Positions 36,048-46,505 of a DNA stretch of 64,000 nt are shown here, one piece after another. Each line of letters begins with the position of its first letter. Positions within the stretch are counted from its first letter, which is position 1. The notes beneath the pieces were generated by a model. It worked only from the letters and a program-made list of their open reading frames with translations, was not told where the DNA came from and ran no database searches. Source of the stretch: Chlamydoabsidia padenii (lineage: Eukaryota; Mucoromycota; Mucoromycetes; Mucorales; Cunninghamellaceae); contig JAIWND010000017.1 of assembly GCA_025330725.1 (NCBI GenBank), positions 1-64,000 on the forward strand, in the 5' to 3' direction. A program made the position numbers and the translations under genes.

Positions 36048-36336
36048 AAAAAAAAATCCTCTTTGGTCTTTTTTTTGGACTATCATTCTAAAATATAGTT
36101 TTATGTGGATGGTGATGCGTTTTGTATATAGTATTCTGTCAATTATCCCCCCCTTCTCTCATTAAATAAACTCTTTTATATCTTTTACCTATTTGGACCC
36201 TGATTCATCGGCATTTAAATTTGGATTCAATGCCAGCCAATCAGCTTTTTTTAAAAGACCAAAACTTTTCTTGTTTTCTCAAAGTTTGCTTACTTTGTCT
36301 TTTTTGATTCAAGATACAACACAAATACATTTGATC

Positions 36337-38209
36337 ATGGGTGCTTTAAGTATGTTATAGCAACACTAATAACAAGACATGTACTAATCTTTATAGCTTT
36401 TATTATTGTAGACAAAAAAGTGGATAAACGTTTGAATGGTGCTCGTAAGTAATCCTCTACTGCTAAACTGTCAGTTTGATCTAACCTATTACTTTGATAT
36501 CATAGAAAAGAAGAAAGATCCTGGACTTCCCAAGCTTGCTCATTTGAAACAAAGGAAGATCAAGAAGGACGAAGCTAGAGCCAAGGTATAGTTGACCCTC
36601 AATCTCATGAAACCATTGAAACTGACTTTTTTTTTTTTTTTTTTTTTTTTTCTTAACATGGACATGATATAGACACTTGCCAGCCGCATGGAGGAAAAGA
36701 AGCAACGATTAATGAAGGAAGCTCAACAACAACAAAAGCAACAACGTCATGTATCATTGAATGATATGGTAGCCAATGCGGAACGCCGCCACCAAGCCTT
36801 TGACGATAATGTACCAGCAGAAATCGAAGACAAGATGCAAATGGATGCGGCAGCTACAGGTCAAAAGGATAACTCAAGAAAGGCATACTTTAGGGAATTC
36901 CGCAAAGTCTTGGAAAATGCAGATGTGATCCTGGAAATCTTGGATGCTCGTGATCCTGTTGGTACTCGAACAAAACATGTGGAACGAATGATCATGGATA
37001 GTGGTTTGGACAAGAAGGTCATTTTGGTCTTGAACAAGATTGGTAAGGTTACTAGCCAAAAACATGGAAAATGACTGATTTGTTACTATTATGTAGATCT
37101 TGTACCTCGGGATAATGTGGAAGCCTGGTTAAAGTATCTTCGAAACGAATATCCTGCTATTGCATTCAAAGCATCAACACAAAGTCAACGTAGTAATCTG
37201 GGCCAGTCATCAGTGGGAACAAGTGTAGCGACGGATAACTTGTTAAACTCATCCGAATGTCTTGGTGCAGATACATTGGTGCGCTTATTAAAGAACTACT
37301 CTCGTAACATCAACCTAAAAACATCTATCACGGTGGGTATTATTGGCTATCCTAATGTTGGTAAATCATCCGTCATTAATTCACTCAAGCGATCCAAGGT
37401 ATGTGGGGTGGGCTCCACTCCTGGGTTTACAAAGGTGGCACAACAAATCACATTGGACAAGAATATCAAACTGTTGGATTGCCCGGGGATCGTGTTTGCG
37501 CAACAAGGACAAAATGGTGAATCCGATGCTGAAATTGCCTTGCGAAATTGTATAAAAGTGGAATTACTGGAGGATCCTGTAACACCGGTGGAAGTCATTG
37601 TTTCTCGATGTGCTACGCCTCGCTTGATGTCTCTTTATAATATTGGATACTTTAACAATGCTCATGAATTCTTGGTCCTGTTGGCTCAACAACGTGGTAA
37701 ACTCCGACGAGGGGGTGTGGCCGATATACAACAAGTAGCTCGACATGTATTGAATGATTGGAACAGTGGTAAGATTCCATTCTATACTGTGCCTCCTTCT
37801 GCCAAGAAGAGTCATATTGCTGCTTCTGTGGTTACCAATTGGAGTGAAGCCTGGAATGTGGATATGCAATCGGATGATCAATTGGTATTGGGTGGTTTAC
37901 CTGTGTCTTCTGAGTTTGATCAAGATGCTATTATTATGGTAAGTCGTGTGGGGAATCAACCAATCTATTCAACTCACTCACTCACTCTTCTTTTTATTAT
38001 TATTATTACTATAATAGGAGGTGAACGATAATGACATGGATGGTGGCGATGATACAATGATGATGGATGATGATTCAGATATGCCTGTAGAACCTTCTGT
38101 AGATGATAAAGGGTAAGTAACAAGATGAAAATAACCAAATGACAGATTGTATCAACTCAATTGCCCCTCCCTCCTTTTTTATTTATTTAGGCGTATGGTA
38201 GTCTTTTAG
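36337..38209 (+). CDS. GRN1: Nucleolar circularly permuted GTPase, GNL3/nucleostemin-Grn1 type
   Basis: GTPase for pre-60S export/processing. Seven exons (36337-36349, 36412-36444, 36506-36585, 36673-37042, 37097-37938, 38018-38112, 38191-38209) give 483 residues. A lysine-rich N-terminus with KKKDPGLPKLAHLKQRK is the nucleostemin signature. The GTPase motifs are permuted: NADVILEILDARDP and LNKIDLVP (G4) come before GYPNVGKSSVINSL (G1) and LDCPG (G3). The acidic C-terminus (DDTMMMDDDSDMP) follows. The first two exons, 13 and 33 nt, are micro-exons supported by splice sites and phase; if wrong, only the first 15 residues change. GNL3, GNL3L and yeast Nug1 are close relatives, so the exact orthologue is not settled. 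Confidence 0.9.
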
Positions 38210-38390
38210 TTTATTCCCCACACATAGCTTTAGTTAGGCATCCCTTATTGTATCTTGGTTTAATCACATTCTATCTAAAATAAACTTTTTTCATTTGTGT
38301 TGTTCCAGAAATTAATGCATCAACCATAAAATGTCATGTGTCCCCAAATGAATTAAAACCATTGGTTCCGTTTTATTTTTAAACGCCTAT

Positions 38391-38404
38391 CGGGGTTTCA
38401 TTTT
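38391..38404 (+). promoter_or_regulatory. Promoter motif and TATA-like box before a small gene
   Basis: CGGGGTTTCATTTT, a variant of the recurrent motif, 98 bp before the 38489 start, followed by TTTAAATATAAAAG near 38406-38419. Confidence 0.45.
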
Positions 38405-38488
38405 ATTTTAAATATAAAAGACGAAAAAAGTGTCACTACACTAGTATTTTTTCTTCCTTCTCTCTTCCCTGTCTCAACCAGTACAACC

Positions 38489-38827
38489 ATGTTTTCAAGA
38501 ATCATTGATACTTTACGCAACAGCCACAACAACAGTCGACAACACGATATTCCCGACATTAATGTAGGCCGACGATCCTCTGATGATCAAGATACTTACA
38601 ACAATAACAATAGTAACACCATTCCTATACCTAATCACCCGTCGACACGAAATGGAAACAGTACCGGTGCTATTGGGATCAAATCTTTCGAAGACGAAAG
38701 CTCTCTCACCACCTCTGACAGTCTCTTTAACAAGGATGTGCGACGACGATCAAGCTTATTTGGGTACTCTACAAACGCCGCGGATGATTATATGCAAAAG
38801 GACTTGCTTTCCAGCTCTTGGTCCTAG
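38489..38827 (+). CDS. Small hypothetical Ser/Asn-rich protein
   Basis: Single-exon frame of 112 residues with a good start context (ACAACCATG), an upstream TATA-like box and a promoter-motif variant at normal distance. Composition is rich in Ser, Asn and Asp with no hydrophobic core, so probably disordered. RRRSSLFGY near residue 85-93 and GRRSSDD near 27-33 are good basophilic kinase (PKA-like) sites. No family recognised. Existence as a gene is supported by promoter features and composition, not by homology. Confidence 0.6.
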   Translation: MFSRIIDTLRNSHNNSRQHDIPDINVGRRSSDDQDTYNNNNSNTIPIPNHPSTRNGNSTGAIGIKSFEDESSLTTSDSLFNKDVRRRSSLFGYSTNAADDYMQKDLLSSSWS

Positions 38828-39914
38828 TTTAGTCTCCCTCCACCTCCTCTTATCCTTTTGTATATAAATATGTTGTTTTACTTTTTTCTATATTGTACAT
38901 AGTCACCCCTTCCACCCAATTGCACTTTATTCCCTCTTCATCACCACCCAATCCTTGTTTGTTACTTTAATCAATAAATCTATATTATGCCTATACTACT
39001 TTATTACTTGTTATGCCTTGGCTATAGATATAAATATAGTGGTTTATTAGTGCTGTATTAAAAAATAATAATACATAAAGTGGTCATTCTGATACTATAT
39101 AGAGACAACAACATACAAGCTCCAACAGTCAGCTACAGTAAGAGCAAAAAGGAATCATGCGCATATAACACGAGACACACCGGGAAGAGACAATGCATTT
39201 AGAAATTTTCGTGTACGTGGTGAGTAAATCCTGTATCCCCAGATCAACCTGATTGTTGACGTCCTTTTATACCACATCATCGTTCCCACACCTGCATCAC
39301 CAACTAGAAGGAGAAGAAAGAGTTAGTTAAAGTCAACCATCATTAACACAGGGTCCCATTCTGTAAGGTGACCAGTGCCGAAACCAGCTCCATTCTAGAT
39401 AGCGTAATTGTTTGTAGGGTCAGATTTCACTGACTGTTGTACATAGCGCGCATGTATTGTTGAGCTATGGGTGCTTGATACCAATAACATTGTCGTGATG
39501 TATAAAGTGGATAGTTTCGGAATCAAAGTCGCAGTTGATAAAGGATCTGTTTTTGATGGTATTGATTAAGAGAAGTAATAAGCTAGAGTAGCAAATACTA
39601 GATGAATAAAAAAGATAAGAAGAAGAGAATGAAAAAAAGAAAGAATGCTTCCTTTATATTCAAATTCCGCTTTGCAAGTGAGAAGGACACATCATTTCAA
39701 ACTTGGCCTGATAGACACAAGTCTCTGGAAGCTTAACTTTTGCTGTAAAATATGCTGGGTATACAACTCTTTGGTTTAATGGATTCGGTTAGGAATTAAC
39801 TGAGTGCTCTTGTTTCTTAATCTGACTGGAGCCTACGGTAAAGAAGGGGGATACTCCCCATTGTCAGCCATTTGGCTGGGACACATCTGTTTGCTCTACT
39901 TATGCCTGGGGGTA
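38828..39914. other. Intergenic, no firm gene
   Basis: Contains polyadenylation-like AATAAA near 38972. TATTCAAATTCCG near 39658-39670 resembles the promoter motif. Several short minus-strand frames in 39300-39660 look weakly coding but none has a consistent start, splice and stop. Confidence 0.45.
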
Positions 39915-40153
39915 AAGTTTTCGCCGAGTAAGGGGAGAATGACATGTCAGTTGGTATTATGTGCAAGTAGATGTGGTTTCCTTTTCTTTTTCACTTACCG
40001 TTGGCCGAAGCCCTGTATCTTTCCCTCTCAAAGGGGGTTTGTCAGCCATACTCTCATCCAAGAATTGACGGACAAGTTGTTGTTGTTTGTTAAAGGGGTG
40101 GAGAGTTGATAAGAATTTACAAAGCTCTTTTACAATTACTCGTCATGCGTGAA
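39915..40153 (-). repeat. Diverged dispersed repeat, copy 2 (exon-like)
   Basis: Minus-strand partner of 24003-24230. It reads KELCKFLST, HPFNKQQQLVRQFLDES, M-A-D-K-PPLRG-K-D-T-GLRP-T and then the donor GTAAGTGAAA. A possible acceptor CCCCCAG follows near 39907, but the frame then stops within two codons. No full gene is seen. Confidence 0.7.
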
Positions 40154-40337
40154 TGTCGGGAATTCAAAAAACGGCATAGCTTCCGGCCCACCTTGATCAT
40201 ACTCCCAACCCTGAAGTGCATGAATAGAGTTCACTACAAAGTTTGAGCCATATTACAGGCACATCCCTACATATATATCACAAAGTCTTTTTACGTCCTG
40301 ATTGTTTATTGTTTAAAATAAAGATATCTATTCTATT

Positions 40338-40750
40338 TTATTCAGATTTAAAAGGTAAAGTACAATACCGCTTGTGATTGTAAAACTGGCATAGTCTTTC
40401 TACAATAGTTTGAAGACAATGTAATTGTTGGTGAGTCGCACCATGATGGATTGCACCGTAATAATGTCCTTTGAGTTGAGACGGTAGATCTTGCACCATC
40501 AGTCCCACGAGTACGACAAAACTAGTATCCAAAGCATTCACCCGATCACCCGTCGATAACACTCGACCATAAGTATCTTCTAGAGCCACCTGGGCCAAGT
40601 CAGGGTAACTAGTTGCCAAGTTGTTTCGTACCCTTGATGCATGTCGATCGTAAATCTTGTCGAATAAGGCGGCGCCTCTGTGTCGTTGTTGTACAATGTC
40701 CTGCCATTCCGTTATTGACCTAAGTAGAGTTAAAAAAAAAAAAGTCAAAT

Positions 40751-40784
<34 letters not shown>

Positions 40785-41196
40785 GATATAGAGGTTTACC
40801 TTGAAGAAGAGGTAGGTAAGTTTTGCTTGATATCCTCCGTTAGAGCACCTTGTAATTGAGAGAGAGCATTGATCACCTTTGGTAGGCCAATTATAGGTGA
40901 GCTTTTGAATATTCCTTCCTTGAGTCGCAATACCAGTGTTTCTTGTTCCGTTTGACTTTTGATATCAGTAGTTGCTTGTTTATATAGTTGAGGGATATCT
41001 TGTGGTTGATTTAAAGTAGTAATGACCACTGCCTAGTTAAATTGACAAAAGACCCCCCCCCGAAAAAAAAGATGAGTGTGAATAGTGCAAAAGGATAAGG
41101 TATACTTACAGCAGCAAGATACCAGGCTTCTGTAGTAATACTAGTACCTGCTTTGTATATTTTCGGTAGTTCAGATAATAATAAACCCAGATTCAT
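40338..41196 (-). CDS. Carboxymuconolactone decarboxylase/AhpD-like family protein
   Basis: Three exons (41196-41110, 41032-40800, 40719-40338) give 233 residues. Helical throughout. The segments SPIIGLPKVINALSQLQGAL and, after a variable middle, DTSFVVLVGLMVQDLPSQLKGHYYGAIHHGATHQQLHCLQTIVERL resemble the CMD/AhpD fold as found in fungal peroxisomal Pxp2-like proteins. The CxxC of true AhpD peroxidases is not seen, so a redox activity cannot be claimed. The C-terminus KSE is not a clear peroxisomal signal. An in-frame ATG at 41241 would add 15 hydrophobic residues; 41196 was preferred because it gives the compact N-terminus. AACGGCGTTTCAATTTT near 41255-41271 may be its promoter motif. Confidence 0.75.
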
Positions 41197-41433
41197 GTTG
41201 GAAAGAGAAGACAGAGAGAGAGAAAAGAAAGTCCAAATCATTTTTAAACCGCGAACGGCGTTTCAATTTTGACCTCTCCAGCATATCAGTGTATCCAAGT
41301 CCATCCTATACCAAACCAAACCAAATCCTTTTGCCTAGATGGCATCCATCCCTCCAAAGACAGTGATGATTAAAGACAATGGATATGTTTATTTAATTAA
41401 TTAGTTAAAAAAAAAAAAAAGTCAATAGTAATG

Positions 41434-42273
41434 CTAAGCCTTGATTGTTGTTGCTGGTTTGATCGTTGAAGCTTTACCTTTACCTTTAGAGTTGATCGGT
41501 AAAGGAGCCTCTTCTTCTTCTTCATCATCATCGTCTTCGTCCGAGTCTTCATCATCAAAAACAGATACTGCGACCTTTTTGGTTGATGTGGATTGTACTT
41601 TTTGTCGTTTGTTTACTGATGATTCTACTGTTGTTGTCGTTGATGAATGCGATCGCTTCAAGACATCACTGACTGCATTTTTAACACTTTCCACCATTTG
41701 TTCCCGATTATCCAAGAATTCGTTATCATCAAACAGGTATTTTCGTGGTTCCCGTTCCTTGAGTGCCTTTTCAATCTTCTTTTCCAGTCGTTCCCGTTTT
41801 TCTTGTTCCCGTTGTGGTAATGCTGCCAATTCTTCTTCTAATCTATATACATGTAAAAAGTTGGTTATTAGTTGCAAGTTCTTTGTTGTTGTTGATATGG
41901 GTTATACTTACTTTTTAGCTTCATTCACACTTTTGATTCGACGACCTTGTAGATCACGACAAGCTTCAAAGTTGGTTGTTTTCTGTGCATTCATACGACC
42001 CCCTTGAGCTCTTAACATGGACCCAAACCCACCTTTACCACCACAAAGTCGAATATTAAGATTAAGTTGTTCAGTGTTGGTAGAGTGGAATAAAATGTGA
42101 TCATCAGAGAGAATCTTGCCTCCAAGAGAGGAGATAATAACAGCACCAAGACCATCCGTATAATCTGCACACAAGCGTTGCTTCATATCGCCAATAGTAG
42201 TTTGTTGTGCCGCATCAAAGGGAATGCAGATAGTTTCTGAAGAAGCATTTAAAATCACTTGTTGAGTAGTCAT
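41434..42273 (-). CDS. SDE2: Sde2 homologue with ubiquitin-like N-terminus
   Basis: Spliceosome- and genome-maintenance-associated protein made as a ubiquitin-fold precursor. Two exons (42273-41912, 41842-41434) give 256 residues. The first 79 residues form the ubiquitin-like module and end GG; the next residues [15 protein letters not shown] form the conserved activated N-terminus, so cleavage is expected after G79 (GG/KGG). [26 protein letters not shown] is the Sde2 core. The tail is a coiled lysine/glutamate segment, an acidic run ([16 protein letters not shown]) and a basic end. In fission yeast, deubiquitinases cut this precursor and the product promotes excision of selected introns, which fits this intron-rich genome. 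Cleavage is inferred from the motif. Confidence 0.92.
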
Positions 42274-42601
42274 AATGTGGGTTATAGTTGATAAGATGAT
42301 TGAATAAACAAAGAAGAGAAGAAGACCGACGAAAAAAAAAAAAAAAAAAGGATTCATTTGACCAACATAATTTAAATCCCGACCAACCCCATCGATCCAA
42401 TCAAAATGCATTGTTAGGTCCTACACCCAAAAAGAAGAATATACATATTTTTATATTTTTATTTAAATGCTGGTGAGGAAGTATATAAACTAAGGATAGG
42501 TAGAATAATAATAATAAATGGGAAGAGGATACATATGAAAGAGAATAACTAGTTAATATGTATCAAAGAGGGAGGAAGGGGTAGTAGGTCACCATATTTA
42601 T
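42274..42601. other. Intergenic between SDE2 promoter and NAP1 3' end
   Basis: About 330 bp holding the SDE2 promoter and the NAP1 3' flank, with an A tract near 42335-42350. No coding region. Confidence 0.6.
42369..42381 (-). promoter_or_regulatory. Recurrent promoter motif upstream of SDE2
   Basis: AATTTAAATCCCG on the plus strand (reads CGGGATTTAAATT toward the gene), 96 bp upstream of the SDE2 start. Confidence 0.5.
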
Positions 42602-44163
42602 CTAAGATTGCTTGCATTCAGGAGCATTTTCACCCTTGGCAGGTTGCTATTTGTTTCAAAAATTGAAAAAGTTAGTATAAAATCATATAATGATATTATC
42701 AACCAACTTACAGTGTCATCATCATCATCGTCTTCTTCTTCGTCGTCTTCTTCATCGTCTTCTTCGGAGATGTCATCGTAAAAGTCATCCTAATAAAAAC
42801 ATGTCAGTTAAAATAAACACATATGCAATGCAACCCTATCTATCCACTTACTTCGAAATCATCATCACCATCAAAGTCTTCGTATTCCAAAGCCTTTCCA
42901 GTAAAGTAATCCACAGCATGAGGAATGATCTTGTCCTTGAATTCTTCACCCATTTCATAATCAGCTTCCAATTTGGCATCCAAACCTTCAGCTTCTTCTT
43001 CATCGAGTTCTTCAGATTCATCAGGGAAGACAGGAGGGCTAAAGAAGTGGAAGAAGCTATCAGAGGGTACAGTGCGCTTGACAACACGAGTCTTGTTGGT
43101 ACCTTTATATATATATATAAATAAATAAATAAAAGAGAGTCAGTCAATATGATTATCCCCATCACTACCATTATTATTAATACTTACCCTTATGACGTTG
43201 TTTCTTGGTTTCAATGGTAACAGTCAAATCCTTTCCTTCTTTCCATTGCACTTCACAACCTTGAGCATGATCATAAACAAAGTCACCACCATAAGCATGT
43301 TCTTGGTAATAATAAGCCTTAGTCAACACCTTGTTAGAGAAAAAGTCATTTTCAGAGAATTCAAATTCAATTTGGAAGCCAGGTTTTTCCATGTATTGCA
43401 TACGGATATCCACCAAATGTTTCAGAGCAGCTTCATCTTGATCGGCAATGGATTCACCAATTTGAGGATGGTTCTTCAAGGCAGTCAACCAAAATTCAGG
43501 AATACCGTTCACCACCACATCGTCATCATTGTCAGTATCCTTCTTTGTTTCTGCTTGTTCCTTTTTGTTGTCACTATCACTGTCTTCTTGTTGTTGTTCT
43601 TCAGCACCCGCCTTTTCACCCAAGGCTACTTCTTCAGCAGTAGGTTCGTATTTACCAGTAATCACTTCAGATCGTTTGTTGTAGAGAGGTTGATAGAGCG
43701 CCAGGTATTTCTTTTCAAGAGCCAAGACTTCTTCCTGGAATTTTCCTTCGAGTTCAGCATGTTGGCTTTGGAAGTACTTGAGACCATGAATACGGCGTTG
43801 TACACTGGTGGGAAGTGTTTGGATATGTTCGGCGGCGCGACCAAGAAGAGTACCTTTATTTTAAAACAAACCCAATATAGTATCAGTCAGTCAGGGGGGA
43901 GGGTTTTTTTTTTTTTTTTGACAAGGAGATGTCTATTACCTTGAGTTTCCATAGTTTCTGAGATGCTGTTAAAAGTAGGTTGATAGCTTGAAGTTATAGG
44001 TGCAGCGTTAACAGGCGTGTTTTGAGGTGTAGGTGCAGAGTAAGTATTATTCTTGATATCTAAATTAGCAATAACTACAAGACGATAACAGCATTAAAAG
44101 AATGTCAGTGGACTGCAAATGGATCTTCTTTTTCCAAATGTCCTTACCAGGGTGCTGATTCAT
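42602..44163 (-). CDS. NAP1: Nucleosome assembly protein 1 with CaaX-like C-terminus
   Basis: H2A-H2B chaperone that shuttles and deposits histones. Six exons (44163-44148, 44074-43940, 43853-43188, 43102-42852, 42789-42712, 42646-42602) give 396 residues. Landmarks: a long dimerisation helix (VQRRIHGLKYFQSQHAELEGKFQEEVLALEKKYLALYQPLYNKR), GIPEFWLTALKNHP, FSENDFFSNKVLTKAYYY, TVPSDSFFHFFSPPVFPDE, and an acidic C-terminal region. The last exon ends GENAPECKQS; CKQS fits a CaaX prenylation box, as the equivalent position in human NAP1L1 does. The start exon is only 16 nt. TTTCAAACCCCG at 44305-44316 lies 142 bp upstream. Identification is secure; prenylation is inferred. Confidence 0.95.
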
Positions 44164-45179
44164 CAAGAGACCAAAAGTCAAAAGAAGAAAGAAGAAGAAG
44201 AATAAAAAAAAAAAAAGTGGAAGATAAAGGGGAAGAAAGAGCCGTAAACAAAAAAAGTTTGCAATGGCTTTTTTTGGGGAAAAGGGCCCTATACAATTAC
44301 CGAGTTTCAAACCCCGATACATCTCGTTTTGTTGGGTTTCTTCCTGACCCTGTTCCCCCATCAATAACTTGGAGTCGCAATCAAATCAAATTACAGCACG
44401 TAAGGACTATGTGATAAAAACAGATTTCTTTATTGATAAACATATAAATGAGTATATAACAATATAAGACAAGTAAGAGGAGAAGGGGATAAAATCAAGC
44501 AAGGGACATTGATAGCACTATTGGTTGGAGAAGGGTAAGTAGGAGAAGAGAGGGGAGGAAAGAGGAAGTGAGATAGAAGAAGAGGGATAAAAGTAAAGTA
44601 AAAGGGGATGAATAAACTAGTAGGAGACAGAGACAATTCGGATCAAAAAAAGAATAAAGTATTCAATTTCAACCCCAACACCTTTTATATATTTATATAT
44701 ATGTTGTGTCCTAAACACCAAATGTTGGCAACAATAATGAGTGTTAGTAATATCGTATTCCCCCACACCCACCCATTCCATTATCTTACCTTGTTCATAA
44801 TCCAAAATAAGCTTTTACTGGTCAAAGCCCCCCTCCCCTCTTTCCAACGTCATGTTCACCAAAGTTACATTAACAATCAGATCCAGTATCGTCGAATGTG
44901 ATGATTAAAGCGTTTCGTTACCGTATGATGGTATCAACATCACAACTGTCCAAGAGGGTGATTCGGGTTTAAGATCAAAGGGTTGCACAATTATTGGGAA
45001 TAATGCCGATGTTGTCAAAAAAAAAAAAAAAAAAAAAGATGTCCCATTGATCGATCGACTTACCGCCGCTTTGTTGGGATCAGTAAGGGCATTTACAGAT
45101 GTTATTTGTTATTATAGTAATCATACCTTGGGTGTAATTTGACTGATGATCATCCAATGTTATGCTGCTTGATCAGTGC
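44164..45179. other. Intergenic, NAP1 promoter and flank
   Basis: Contains the NAP1 promoter motif TTTCAAACCCCG (44305-44316) and purine-rich stretches near 44500-44620. An A tract lies near 45018-45037. Frames here are short and show no family features. Confidence 0.5.
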
Positions 45180-45479
45180 CTATCCACAGTATCCTATAAT
45201 AAACACATTATATTCACTCATTTTTTTTTTTCCCATTTGCGTGGATATGTTCCCACTTTTACCTTCATGAGAGAATCCATATCGGTTCAAGATGTCGCGA
45301 ATACCATTGTCGAGTACTAACCATTCATCGTGTGTTGCATCAGTTTGTTGCTCGTCATTGTTGCTGTGTCTATCGTAATGATCCTTTTCTTCAACACGTT
45401 GTCGATTGTCTGGAGTAACTTTTCGTCGTCAAAAGAAGAAGATTAGTTAATGAGTATAACAAGAAAGTTCACTCATCAT
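45180..45479 (-). CDS. Possible small three-exon gene (62 residues)
   Basis: Exons 45479-45461, 45418-45263 and 45193-45180 join in phase to a 62-residue protein beginning MMSELSFTPDNRQRVEEKD, with HDEWLVLDNGIRDILNRYGF near the end. The first intron is 42 nt with a TTAACTAAT branch-like site but a GTTATA donor; the second has a GTAAAA donor. CGGGATTTAAAA at 45564-45575, 85 bp upstream, is a strong match to the recurrent promoter motif and is the main reason to believe in a gene here. No family recognised; the 3' end could be different. Confidence 0.42.
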
Positions 45480-46034
45480 ATTGTGTTAACAATCGTTTGT
45501 TTAGACAAAAGAAAGGAGGATATCTTTCCACCCACAAAAAAATGAATTTTATGTCCAGTCCATCGGGATTTAAAATACACTTTATTTGGCCGCCGCCGGA
45601 AAAAAAAAAAAAAAAAAAATGGCGGCAAAAAAATCCCCTCACCTGGGAACAGGCATGAAAATGTTGAAACGAAAACTGCATGAATCAATCTTTGTAGAAT
45701 TCGGCATACGGTAATGGAATGAATCTTAATAAAAGAACAACAAAGACAAAAAAAAAAAAAGTGTAAAGTTGAGTATTTATCCAGTGCATTGGAAAGGGAC
45801 ATTGATGAACTTTAAAAAATAAGCAAACAATGTTCATGTGAGCAAGAGTCATGTAGAAAAAATAGTTGCCTGCCCCACGCTCTAGTAAGATTACCATAAA
45901 TGGTTTGATACTTTTTCACACAGTATCCAAAACGTTTTGGTTTCTCCCTTTGGATGCCGCCAACTCACATACATAAATTTCCACTTTTCTTTTTCTTCTT
46001 TTCTTCTTTACTTTCTACTTTATTCTTTTACAAT
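45480..46034. other. Divergent intergenic region
   Basis: Promoter side of the small minus-strand gene and of the plus-strand zinc-finger gene. A tracts near 45600-45619 and 45750. A C/T-rich leader precedes 46035. No coding region is supported. Confidence 0.5.
45564..45575 (-). promoter_or_regulatory. Recurrent promoter motif upstream of the small gene
   Basis: CGGGATTTAAAA, 85 bp upstream of the 45479 ATG, next to a purine-rich GGCGGCAAAAAAATCCCC region. Confidence 0.45.
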
Positions 46035-46286
46035 ATGTCTACTCAACTTGATACTTCTTTATACCCATCCTCTACTCTCTTTTGGCCACTGAATGAATTT
46101 GAAGAAGATTCTTTAACAACAACCACTACTACTCATTTTTCAAACGCCGACATCCTTCAACATCAAGGGGTTCCATGTAAAATTGGCTTTCGCAGATCAT
46201 CCTCTGGTTTCCGTTGTGATTCATGTCAACGTCGATTCCATTCTATTGGTAATTTGGCCAATCATCAACAACTATATAATCATTGA
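46035..46286 (+). CDS. Single C2H2 zinc-finger protein, 83 residues
   Basis: Single-exon gene starting MSTQLDTSLYPSS and ending in one zinc finger at residues 59-83: cysteines 61 and 64, histidines 77 and 83 (C-x2-C-x12-H-x5-H) with F and L at the usual hydrophobic positions. The N-terminus is acidic and Thr-rich. A single terminal finger suggests a partner-dependent DNA/RNA-binding or protein-interaction factor; no specific family recognised. A longer upstream frame from 45954 would add 27 Phe-rich residues from the pyrimidine leader and was rejected as a start. AATAAAGC near 46422 is a likely polyadenylation signal. Confidence 0.75.
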   Translation: MSTQLDTSLYPSSTLFWPLNEFEEDSLTTTTTTHFSNADILQHQGVPCKIGFRRSSSGFRCDSCQRRFHSIGNLANHQQLYNH

Positions 46287-46505
46287 AGATGATACACAGC
46301 CCCTCTTTTTTTTTTTCTTCTTCTTCTTTACTCTTATAGCATCCATTACCATTACATAAACACAGATACCAAAACACACACATCATTGTATAGCATAAAG
46401 TTTTTTATTCTTATTATTTGAATAAAGCAACCGTTTAAATCTATTCTATGTCTATATATTGTCTTTATGTCCCATCATTACCTACTAGGTGCTAATTATA
46501 GTAAC

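Noticed and set aside
44430..44901. Overlapping frames on both strands after NAP1
   Set aside because: Composition follows purine- or pyrimidine-rich tracts; no family features, starts or splice logic.
45476..45802. 108-codon minus-strand frame overlapping the small-gene promoter
   Set aside because: Phe-rich runs come from A tracts on the plus strand; no conserved features and it overlaps a better-supported promoter motif.
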